NCBI GenBank assembly: GCA_027574665.1
Contig: CM050652.1
Coordinates: forward strand, 2,460,589-2,524,588
Origin: Rhynochetos jubatus
Taxonomy: Eukaryota; Chordata; Aves; Eurypygiformes; Rhynochetidae
DNA length: 64,000 bases
Direction: 5' to 3'
Shown: positions 38,390 to 49,600 of the stretch, in pieces
Position numbering within the stretch: the first letter of the stretch is position 1
Layout: each line of letters opens with the position of its first letter
Made by a program: the position numbers and the translations under genes
The notes under the pieces: model-generated
The model's input: the letters and a program-made list of their open reading frames with translations, nothing else
The model's database searches: none
What the model was told of the DNA's origin: nothing

Positions 38390-38932
38390 TAGCTCTACTC
38401 TGCTCTCTTGAGACCCCACCTGGAGTTCTGCATCCAGCTGTGGAGCCCTCAACATAAGAAAGATATCAACCAGTTGGAACGAGTCCAGAGGAGGCCACAA
38501 AGATGCTCAGAGGGCTGGAGCCCCTCTGCTATGAAGAAAGGCTGAGAAAATTGGGCTTGTTCAGCCTGAAGAAGAGAAGGCTCCAGGCAGACCTTACTGC
38601 AGCCTTCCAGTGCCTGAAGGGGGCTACAAGGAAGCTGGGGGGGACTTTTTACAAGGGCAGGGAGTGACAGGACAAGGGGTAATGGGTTTAAATTGAAAGA
38701 GGGGAGATTTAGATTGGATATCAAGAAAAAGGTCTTCCCGGAGAGGGTGGGGAGGCACTGGGACAGGTTGCCCAGAGAAGCTGTGGATGCCCCATCCCTG
38801 GGAGTGTCCAAGGCCAGGCTGGATGAGGCTTGGAGCAACCTGGTCTAGTGGAGGGTGTCCCTGCCCATGGCAGGGGGTTGGAACTGGACAGTCTTTAAGG
38901 TCCCTTCCAACCCAAACCATTCTGTGATTCTA
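38390..38932 (+). mobile_element. CR1 LINE, 5'-truncated 3' end
   Basis: Majority-subfamily CR1 from CTACTCTGCTCTCTTGAGAC to CATTCTGTGATTCTAG. About 700 bp before an inverted copy at 39636. Confidence 0.95.
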
Positions 38933-39635
38933 GTATAGCACCTGGCTCCAAGATTAGAACAAGCTGATAGAAGTTTCAGCTGGGAACATAACAAAATATC
39001 GCTGTTGGTTAAAAAAAAATTCAATAGAGAAACAAAAGATGAGTTGGTGGTTAGACATTCAGAACAGTTTTGAAAGTGCTGCAGATTAGGGGAAAAAAAA
39101 AAAAAAAGAAAACTGTTAATTTCTGGTATGTCTAGATAGTCAGGGCAGGATGGTCAGATGCAAGACTAAAAAAGTAAAAAGCCGTAAAAAGTGAAAACAG
39201 CTCGTTTGGTTAACTATTGTCAGAGTTCATCTTTAAGTTATAAAATTCAGGCATAGAAGAACCGGTGCTAGACAGATCAAAGCTCTTTCTGCTCCAGTGC
39301 CCTGTATTTAACAGCTACACAAATACTTCAGAAGGAAGTAATTAAGTGTAAGCATGGCTGAGCAGTTACAATACACAGCCAAGTGGGAGAAGGGAAGACA
39401 GGAGAGATGTTCAACGCGCAGTACATTTGCCTTATAACTGCAGCACGAAGATTAAAACCCTTATAATATTTAAGCAGTACCATTAACACATCGGCCAGTC
39501 TGCAAACTTTGGCAGCTACTTGCCTCAAAAAACAGCCTCAAGTTTTCATTTCTCACTGTGTTGCGCAACGTGTGACCTTCACCCCATGTCATTAGCCTCG
39601 ATTTATTCCCTATATCTAGACAGCTCACGTTATCT

Positions 39636-40650
39636 CAGAATCATAGAATGATTTGGGTTGGAAGGGACATTAAAGATCATCTAGTTCCAACCCCCCTGCC
39701 ATGGGCAGGGACACCTTCCACTTGACCAGGTTGCTCCAAGCCTCATCCAGCCTGGCCTTGGACACTTCCAGGGATGGGGCACCCACAGCTTCTCTGGGCA
39801 ACCTGTCCCAGTGCCTCCCCACCCTCTCCGGGAAGACCTTTTTCTTGATATCTAATCTAAATATCTCCTCTTTCAATTTAAACCCATTACCCCTTGTCCT
39901 GTCACTACAGGCCCTTGTAAAAAGTTCCCCCCAGCTTCCTTGTAGCCCCCTTCAGGCACTGGAAGGCTGCAGTAAGGTCTCCCCAGAGCCTTCTCTTCTG
40001 CAGGCTGAACAAACCCAATTCTCTCAACCTTTCTTCATAGCAGAGGGGCTTCAGCCCTCTGAGCATCTTCGTACCCTCCTCTCGTCTCGCTGCAACCAGT
40101 CTATATCCTTCTTAAGCTGAGGGCTCCACAGTGGGACACAGAACTCCAGGTAGGGTCTCAGGAGAGCAGAGTAGAGGGGGAGAATCACCTCCCTTGACCT
40201 ACTTGCCAAACTTCTGATATAGCCCAGGATATCGTTGGCTTTGTGGGCTGCCAGCTCACATTCAGCTTCTCATCCCCCAGTACCCCCAAGTCCTTCTCCT
40301 CAGGGCTGCTCTCGATCCATTCTCCACCCAGCCCGTACTTGTAGTTGGGATTGCCCTGACCCAGGTGCATGACCTTGCACTTGGCCTTGTTGAACTCCAT
40401 GTGGTTGGCACAGTCCCACCTCTCCAGTCTGTCCAGGTCCCTCTGGATGCCATCCCTTCCCTCCAGCGTGTCACCACACAGCTTCCTGTCGTCAGCAAAC
40501 TTGCTGAGGGTGCACTCAATGCCATCATCCACATCACTAATGAAGATGCTAAACAGTACCGGTCCCTACACCGACCCCTGAGGAACGTCGCTCTTTACTG
40601 GTCTCCACTCAGGCACTGAACCATTGACCACAACTCTATCCAGTTGTTCT
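39636..40650 (-). mobile_element. CR1 LINE, longer copy with reverse-transcriptase remnant
   Basis: About 1 kb antisense CR1, beginning with the 3' tail CAGAATCATAGAATG. On the minus strand 40185-40532 still reads [15 protein letters not shown], which contains the FADD catalytic box of the LINE reverse transcriptase, then [24 protein letters not shown] and [15 protein letters not shown]. Further upstream on the minus strand the RT frame is only partly preserved. Later frameshifts break the ORF2 C-terminus, so this is a dead copy. Confidence 0.95.
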
Positions 40651-41759
40651 GCTCACATAAGCCCAGTAGAGCATTTTAATAAGTCTCATATTTCAGTGTC
40701 AGAAATTGTGGCCTGGCCGTGTGCTTATTAAAAGCCACAGCAAGCTAGAACTTCAAAATCCACTGAAAAGAAAAACCAGACCTTTCCCTACTCATCTACG
40801 TGAACAAGAGCTTGCCTTAACCAACCAAGTGAGGGATTTCATGCTTTGGTCCCCTAACACCTGATTAGTAGTTGCTAAGCCATCAGTCAAAAACCTTGTT
40901 AGACATAAATCACATGGACGTACAGCGAGATTTATGAGTGACTGTAAAGTTTGCAACATCCCATTCATCTATAACAAGGACTTTTGACTTTCTGTTCAGT
41001 GGTTGAATTTTGTCACCCATGTACTATATTTACATCAATGTCAAACAAATAAAGCCGAACGTAACGCAAGAGAACAAAGCTCCCTTTCTCCAACTGCTCG
41101 CCGGAAATGAAAATTAATATAAAACGTTTTCTTAAACAAGCTATATATACAGATTTTGAGGCTTAATTAAATTCTCAAATTTCCAAAGGTCGTATCAGTG
41201 TCTGCAGCCTGCCTGTCACGTCGATCTGATAACAGCTTGCACTACGCTGTCTCTCTGAACAGCAACGGGGCAAGAACTAATTTGCTTCTGTGTCCGACTG
41301 CTGCTTGCACTTGCTGCAACGCTACAGATCCACCTTGTAATTCGCTGGCTGAGCCCCACGAGAAGTTGTGTAAGTCGTTATGTCTTATTATGCTCAAGAT
41401 TGACCTATGAACAAAGCACGGGCAATAAAACATGCCTGGCCACAGGGCGACAGCTAAATGAATTCATTATTTGTACCTCTTGTGCGGGTTGAGACAGGAG
41501 ACCGGAGCTCTGAATAAGCTCCATTCCATCAATTAAAAGCTGCAACAGGCATTTCACGTCCTTATATACTCTGAATTAAGACAGATGTTGCAGTGTGAAC
41601 AGTTGGCTCCATCAGATAATCCTGACAGTTTCAAACTTTGCACCGCACCACTGATTTTCATCTTGCCTTCATAGATTTGGGGGGTCCAGAAAATCTAATG
41701 AAAACTAACACCGTACCATGAATTTTGCAAGGGTAAATGGGATGACCAGGTAATTACTG

Positions 41760-41960
41760 CCCTCTCCACCTCCTATTGATCAGGGACAAAATCACAGAAC
41801 AGATGATAGAAGACTCTATTAAAAAAGAATTAGGAAAGAATAATAGAATTCATGTCCTGCAACATGGATTTACAGAACTCAGATCTTGGCTAACCAGTAT
41901 TCTTACAATGATGACAAATTTGGCTTTAAATAGAGAGGGAAAGTTATATTTCCACCAAGA
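41760..41960 (+). mobile_element. Old LINE (CR1-like) reverse-transcriptase relic
   Basis: The open frame from 41776 contains ITEQMIEDSIKKEL, then LQHGFTELRSWLTSIL. This pattern matches the QHGF-x(4)-SCLTNL region that precedes the YLDFSKAFD box of CR1-type reverse transcriptases. No YLDFSKAFD box is readable after it, and the DNA does not resemble the young CR1 copies, so it is probably an ancient copy. Confidence 0.55.
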
Positions 41961-43649
41961 ATCTGACAAAAGCCAAAATACTAGAAGTCAACACAGCATC
42001 TCCTAAAAGGAAAAGGGGGAGGCACACAACAAGATCCTTAACATACAGCAGGAAATTAGGAAACCACCAATGACAGGGTTTGTAAGGTCACAGGAATCTT
42101 CATTCCTCTTTTCCTTCTGATGTCAGTATTCCAAGGGAAATAAAAGACTATACAGAACCCCTCTCTTTTGTTGGATAGAAATTTTCTCATTTCCAGCTTA
42201 AGTTTGGCCCGTCTTCATTTTTAAAACAACAGTAATTAGAAGCTTAATCAGACAGTGAAAGCTCATGCAAGAGTGGCTGCAGCAACTCCTTTGGATAAAC
42301 GGACCAGAACATTTCCCCACTTCAAATTCCTATGAAAATAACGGCTGTGGCACATTTGTAAATGATAATGTTTTGGGGAAAAATGGTAAAGAATAAAGTG
42401 AACAGAGAATTAACTGAATATTACTTTCTTATTATTATTGTTCTTCATCATATAATCAATCTACTGTGAGAATTTCAGGGTTAGAGTTAAATCTCTACAC
42501 CTAGAGAGAAAAAGGGTCATAATCCATAGAATTATTGTGTAAAGCTGTGACTCCAGCAAATTTGAGAATACTGAAGATATTCAACAGCATAGAAGGTCCC
42601 ACTGTGACAACAGGTATTAATCAGCTAATTGGAAATGGCTATATAAAGCAGAGAGCTTTGTCAGAAGTAAAAGTTCACAGCGTCACTCTGTATGTGTCTG
42701 ACATCTGGAATGCTGAATGAAACCCCTGGCATTCATAAACAGATGAGGAAAAAAGGTGCACAGGAGCAGGCTGGAAGGTATTAAAAGGCTGGAAGGCATG
42801 ACTTACAGCAAAGAGCGAGAAGCCATGAGCGGAGTCTTGTTAGCTTAGTGACGAGACGGCTAAGAGGTTACTGGATCAGCCTGCAAGCATGCAAACCAGG
42901 GCACAGAGCTGCTGGAAAACAGCTTCACTAATGAATTTTTTTTATAAAATCCAAAGGCTGGAAAGTTGAAGCTGGACAGGCTTTGATGAACGGTTCAGCA
43001 TACATTTCCAGAGCGTAATTAACCACTTACATCAAAGGTTACACTTCGCTGTCTGTCCCTGACGGGGGGTTTCGTTGCCCCCAGACAAGAGTGGGTGCCT
43101 TTCTAAAGCACATGCTCTCTTTCAAACAGGAATTAATTCAAGAAAGTACCACAGCTTGTGCTGTGCAGAGGTCAGATGAGAAGATCACAACAGCTCCTTG
43201 TAATCTGGGCATCTTAATAAAGCCGCCACACCATTCCGCACCAGCTCTCAGGCTCTTGCATGAAGGAACCATTAGTGTCCCAAGTGCTACTGCTACACAG
43301 CACCTTGAGTTCCCATTCTGAGTTATTACAGGGAATACAAACAGCTACTGGTTGATGTTTGTCTTGTCTTGTGTTAGCAGGTTTGTGCTAGAGGAAATTT
43401 CTCACCCAGGCCCACCTTTGGCTGCCACTGGGCAAGAAGCTACTACCGAAGGCTACCTTGCTTGGACTCTGGGGTAACTGTTAAGTCAAAGAAAACCCCA
43501 GAAATACCCAGAATACTCAGCATCTGAGAATGTCCCTAGTGTGCTTATACAGTGCTGGCAAATGAAAACAGGATTTCTTTTCAGCTTCTTGCTCTGACAC
43601 ACTCAGCACCTGCAGAAATGTTGGCAGAGGGCTGTAGTACCCAGGTGGG

Positions 43650-43966
43650 GGGCTACAAGAAAGCTGGGGGGGCACTTTTTACAAGGAACTATAGCAACAG
43701 GACAAGTGGTAACAGGTTTAAACTGAAAGAGGGAGATTTAGATTAGATGTCAGGAAGAAATTCTTCCTGGAGAGGGTGGGGAAGCACTGGGACAGGTTGC
43801 CCAGAGAAGCTGTGGGTGCCCCATCCCTGGGAGTGTCCAAGGCCAGGCTGGATGAGGCTTGGAGCAACCTGGTCTAGTGGAGGGTGTCCCTGCCCATGGC
43901 AGGGGGTTGGAACTAGATGGTCTTTAAGGTCCCTTCCAACCCAAACCATTCTGTGATTCTATGATT
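43650..43966 (+). mobile_element. CR1 LINE, 5'-truncated 3' end
   Basis: CR1 from GGGCTACAAGAAAGCTGG through GATTTAGATTAGATGTCAGG to CATTCTGTGATTCTATGA. Confidence 0.95.
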
Positions 43967-44949
43967 TTAGTTAGACCTAGCAGGAGGAATCAGAAGGTGA
44001 GATTGCAAAGCATAAGAGAGATTTCCTAACGGGATTTCAACAAGGAAAGTTGCTTAAAAAAAGAACCGCAGATTCAAGTTCTCCCACATCCTTTATTTCA
44101 AGGGGGATGCAAAGAGATGCCCAGGGACAGCAAGCCACGGTGCATGCATGAAGGAAAGGCACAGCATTCCTGAGAGATGATGATATCCAGCTGTAGGTGA
44201 TTTCAGGGGCAATGAGAGCAACTGGAAATGAATCCTGAGGAAAAAAGAAAAAAAAGCTGGAATTTGAACTAGGATGCATTACTGACATGCACTCAGTTCT
44301 TCGTAAACATATGAAATGAGGCATCATCCTTGAAGCTTTGGAGACAGGAGGTAAATGCCAGCAAAGTGCCAGAATCAGGAAAGAATAGCAGTGGCACTCT
44401 ATGTGAGACAGTGGTCTATAGCTAATTACCCAGTAATTTGCTGTATCAAAATTCTTAATAATTAAAATGCTGCAGTAATTGTGGAATCTAACAAAAAAAA
44501 GAAGTAACAGTTAATTGAATTCTACGAGCGCTGAGCTGTCTGCGTCAGTTGTACCACGTCGTGAACAGGGGCTGAGTACACACGTGGCAAACACGACAAA
44601 GCAGTAAGGTAAGTCCGAAAGAACAAAACCAATTTTTAGGTGCTGTGAATACTGTTTAATGCCGCACAACCTGCTTCATCTAATCCTCTTGTTGCCCATG
44701 AAATTAATTTAACTGAAACATAATAATAAAAACCCTTCCAGAACTAATTCTCTCAAGGCATCACCCAATTCCATTATTGTACAAGAAGCAAGAATTCCTT
44801 TTGTTTTTCATTTTTGGGAAAAAATAACCTCAGAACTCTTTAGATAATACTATCACTGCCAGTGCTACTACATTCATTATCAATGCTAATTGTCAATTAG
44901 CTCAACTATTACTGCAGACCTGTGAATGCACATCTACCTCCAGGGATGA

Positions 44950-44966
44950 AGGGAGGGAGGGAGGGA
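44950..44966. repeat. Short (GGGA)n microsatellite
   Basis: Four consecutive GGGA-type units (AGGGAGGGAGGGAGGGA). Confidence 0.85.
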
Positions 44967-45901
44967 ACAAACCTCATAACTACTTTAAAAACACAACTTC
45001 TAAAAAGCTGGTTTAATTGGCAAGGAGCCATACACCTGCTCGGATTGCTTTGGAGAGTTGAAACCAGAATCGGCTCCGTCGATAACACACGCATGGATGC
45101 TATAACCTAGGAGCACAGGCTCTGCCTCTGCTTGGCGCAGGGATGAGCTGAAGTCATTTGGGATGTATATACTAATACAATGGGGTTTGGAGGTGCTAGC
45201 ACAGCAAAAGGAGGAACTGCTATGCGCTCTCACAGCCATCAACATCAAGGCTGCAGGATCCTCAAACCTAAAGCCAGGGCTGGCCAGCACTCACCTCATT
45301 TTCCCACTCTTTACGCAAGCTGCCACACTGCCTTACACATCTATCACAAAAGGGACTGTGGTTCAGTAACAAATGCCCAGCATAACGATTTACACAGCGG
45401 TGCTTTCCACAAGCATTCACTAATTAAACCCCTGATGCACCAACACCTGTGTGACATATCATTGTCCCATTGTACAGAGTTAAAGTGAAACCCTGGTCCC
45501 ATTACAAGCGCCGAGACAAACATCGTTGACTTGTACAGGGCAAGGTTGGCACCCGCTGACTTTCTCAACCGCTAAGAGCGTGACAGATTGGGTCTTACCG
45601 CTGACAAACACACAAGATAAAAGGCTCTTACCATTACTAACTTCACCCCACTCCCCTGTACCCCATCAATATCAGAAGTTTCATCTTAACTTATACTTGT
45701 GGCACATAAAACAAGCAGCAAAAAGGAAAAGCTGCTGAGACTACAGCAGGTAACCTCATCTTCTGCAAGGGGTGAGCAGGCACGTGATGCTGAAAGAGGG
45801 CTGCCTCTCTTCCAAGTCCTCAAGGGGGTCTTTGCAACTGCCTTCTAACTTTAGCAGCTTTAATATCCATAAAACCAACAAAGCTGGAGGGCATCTTCTT
45901 C

Positions 45902-46184
45902 CAAGGGCCTGTAGTGACAGGACAAGGGGTAATGGGTTTAAACGGAAAGAGGGAGATGGAGATGGGACATCAAGAAGAAATTCTTCCCAGAGAGGGTGGG
46001 GAGGCACTGGGACAGGTTGCCCAGAGAAGCTGTGGATGCCCCATCCCTGGAAGTGTCCAAGGCCAGGCTGGATGAGGCTTGGAGCAACCTGGGCTAGTGG
46101 AGGGTGTCCCTGCCCATGGCAGGGGGGTTGGAACTAGCCTTAAGGCCCCTTCCAACTCAAACCATTCCATGATTCTATGATTCT
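45902..46184 (+). mobile_element. CR1 LINE, 5'-truncated 3' end
   Basis: CR1 from CAAGGGCCTGTAGTGACAGG to the 3' end, which here keeps two ATTCTATG-type octamers (ATTCCATG ATTCTATG ATTCTG). Confidence 0.95.
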
Positions 46185-46605
46185 GCTGGTTTATTTATTT
46201 TAATAGAAGAGGAACAAATACAGATGACAAATTTATTTAAGCTACCAATAGTCAACTTGAGTAACTGGGTCATAAAATAAACGGACAGAATTTAATTCTC
46301 TCCAGGCACGTCAGCTGTTCCGCAAACACAGATTACACCATCAGAAAATATGTAACAAGGCCACTTTCTCACTTGAGCGCCAGCCCTTACCACCAAAATA
46401 AAACACAAAAAAGCCCCAGAATGAAGGTGGGTGGCACAGGGAGTCAGTCAGGATTATTCATTTCCTCCAAAGAATATCCACATTCCGATGCGTGTTTCCG
46501 TAGTAAAGCAGGTATTTCATCAGTGCAATGACAACTGGAAACAGCAAGACCCACACACTTACACAGCTCGGAGGGTTTGGGTTGAATATTGCACCATGCT
46601 TCGGG

Positions 46606-46622
46606 AAAAAAAAAAAAAAAAA
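46606..46622. repeat. Poly(A) tract, 17 bases
   Basis: Uninterrupted 17 A. No LINE or retrocopy body is recognisable next to it. Confidence 0.9.
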
Positions 46623-49600
46623 GAATCCTCTGTCAAATGTCTGACAAGTAAATCCAATTGGCCTCTGGGCAGGACCCTGTAATTGCTGTTTGATGACTAC
46701 AGAGAAAAAATCTGTGCGGGTATAAATGCGTGTATGTATTTTTTACATATATATTCCTATAGACACATATATGTATCTTTAACATATGGTTCTTCTAATA
46801 TGATTGATGAGAACTTATAAAATACATATGGTCCAGTAGGATCCAGAGGATGGATAATCAGCCAACTGTATTCTAAAATGGACCAAAAAGCAATGAACTT
46901 CATCAGAAAAGCGTAATTATCACCTGCTTCAGAGACAGCACAACGTGAAGTATTTTCCTGCAAGATTAAAACATGCTGTCTTTCAGTTTGACTGGACTTT
47001 CTTTTGTTCATGTAGCATATAAAAAGGTCAAGGAAGAGTGTAAGAGTTGAACAGGTAATTGAGTGCAGATTTCTGCACTGCAATTATAATTTAGCCAAGC
47101 TTCACTGGGTCTGCACATTTTGGAGGTGGGGAGGATACAGTCAGAAACTTATGTTGATAACTAAAGGAAATCTAAACATGTTTAAACCACAACGAAAGAG
47201 GATATATTCACTCGCATTTAGTGTCTTGCCATACACCCACTTTTCAGAGCAGCCTCTGTCTTAGGGAGGAAACATGCAATTCCGACGCACAGGAGAGACA
47301 GCACTACTCTTAACCCAACTGATGGGAGCTTCTGCTACTCAAACTGGCACATACAACACAGCAGCAGCAAAGAGAGGAAAAGGCAGCATGCTGTTTAAAT
47401 ACCAACCATGTTAACTCATGGATAATACAGCACACTCCATGTATTTCATGCCTTCAACTAATTGCTTAAGACATCCTGCTATAGTGTAGATGGTAACAGT
47501 AGTGTGCCCTCAGTCTTCATTAAATGCCAGCTCTTAATAACAGACTCCAAAAGGGCTTTAATTGCATTTACTCGCAGCTCCTGAACTTTAAAAGTTGTTA
47601 ATCAGATTTCTATGTAAATGGAATGACGATTAAAGGTTAAGTACAGGTTTCTGAAATTTCAGCAGTTGAAGACGCATTGCCCTTAACAGGAAAGAGAAAC
47701 TACCAGCCTTGACAGGAACTAAACATCTTAATTAAATGCTCAGAAGTACAGTACTTATTTCTGCGTGAAGTTCTATTTTCAAATGTCAAACTTAATCAGG
47801 CACTTGACAAAAACGTGCAATATCCCTACAGCACAGAAGAACAAAAATGCCTTGGAATTCTTTCCTGAGGAAACACCTGTACATCTCCTGGTCCTCAGCT
47901 CCTCAGCAAATTCAAGTTCTCCAAGCCACTTGTCCCAAACAACACAGAGGAAAGTTTTATGGCTCTAAAGCTGCAGGAGTCCAGTTGAGGAACAGGATAC
48001 AACATTTTTCAACATGTCAGCTTTTCTCCTGTTCGCTCAGTTTATCCCTGTAAGAAGCGTCATGCTGCCAAATAAACATAAGGGTCCTCATAAATCTGAC
48101 TTGCAGAGATTTATTTCCCTTGAGGGTAGAGCCCATCAATTATCACCAGTCAAAAGTAAAACTTGGTCATCAGGAGTGAATTTAGTGTCTCTATGGTGCT
48201 CTCCGAGCAGCTCAGTGTTCTGGTGCCCATTATTCCTGACAGCATCCAGGCGTGCTGCTTTCTACTCCCAAACGTGAACCCTGAGCTACCCAGGACATTC
48301 CCACTGAGTGAGCCGTTCTGTGCCTCCTCCCTCGAGCTGCTGCTGGTCACTGATCTAACCCGCGTGTTCATAACCTGCGGCGTCATTACAACAAGTGCAA
48401 AAAGCAAATTCGTCAGTCAGAAGTCCGAGCCCCATGTGAAACCTGACCTGCGATTTATTCCAATTAACGAGGATTCCAGTCTTCAATTTCAATTCATTTG
48501 CAGGGATACAGGAATTTTGTTCCACGTGCATAGAGGGCTGTACAGCATTCACAGACGGACCTAAGTGATAGGATCCATGATAGGATGCTTTATGCCAAAA
48601 CATCACAAAAACAGTATTTCAGGCAACTGGGAGTTCAAATCCTGATCTGAGTGAACAGCAAGTGCACCTGGGATTATCTCAGAGACTGAAGAAGGGACCC
48701 CAGGAGCAGAGACCTTTGCCTTGGTCATACGGACACTGGCAGCAGCTGCCAGAGAGACCGACCCTTCTATTTCACAGATGTGATAACTGGACTATACAGC
48801 AAAGAAATCAGCATACATCTTCATACACTGTCATGCATGTTAATACAAAAAAATAGAAGGACCTGAATATTTCTGTAACTATAACCCATTTCTTATTTTA
48901 ATACTTCAAACTGGATTTTAAGTCCGAGTTGTTTTTCATGAGAAACTAGATCTGACCCCAGGAGAACGTATTTTTCTAGTAAGCTACACAGCAACTATAG
49001 CAACTGCTAGCCCACTGCAGCAGTGCTGCATGGGAGAGAAAAACAGCCAAGAAAAAAAATGTGCACAGTGGAGGTGACTATTACACTTACAGTTGAAAGC
49101 ATGAAAGAAATGTAGCAGTGAAAGCTGCAGGGGCAGACTCTGCCTCTAAGCAATATGAAATAGTGGGAAAGAAATGGTGTAAGGAACAATGAAAGCTAAT
49201 TAAAGTGAGTAACAGAACTGCATAGCCACCAGTTGCTTCATCTTTTTCCAGATCAATTAAAAACTTCATCGCAGCGACTCGAAAAACAGGAGGATGAGCA
49301 AGGAAACTTCCACCCACCTCTTTGTAATGCACTGCAGGAATAGGAGGCATTGCCCACACAAGCCATTTACCAACTAGTGGCAGGCGTATGAAGGAGTAAA
49401 AGGGGATTAAAAAAGGAAATCTGCTATAGTTAAACCCAGCATTGTTGCTTCGTGATATATAAAAGGCTTTTAAGCAGATCTTGCAGGAACAGCTATGACA
49501 TTGCGTTTAAAAACGCCTACGCTTTGTAAATTCACGTGTAATCACTGCAATTGTCCAAATTAACTTGAGGACTTTCAGATCTCAGGCCTTTCAGACTGTC

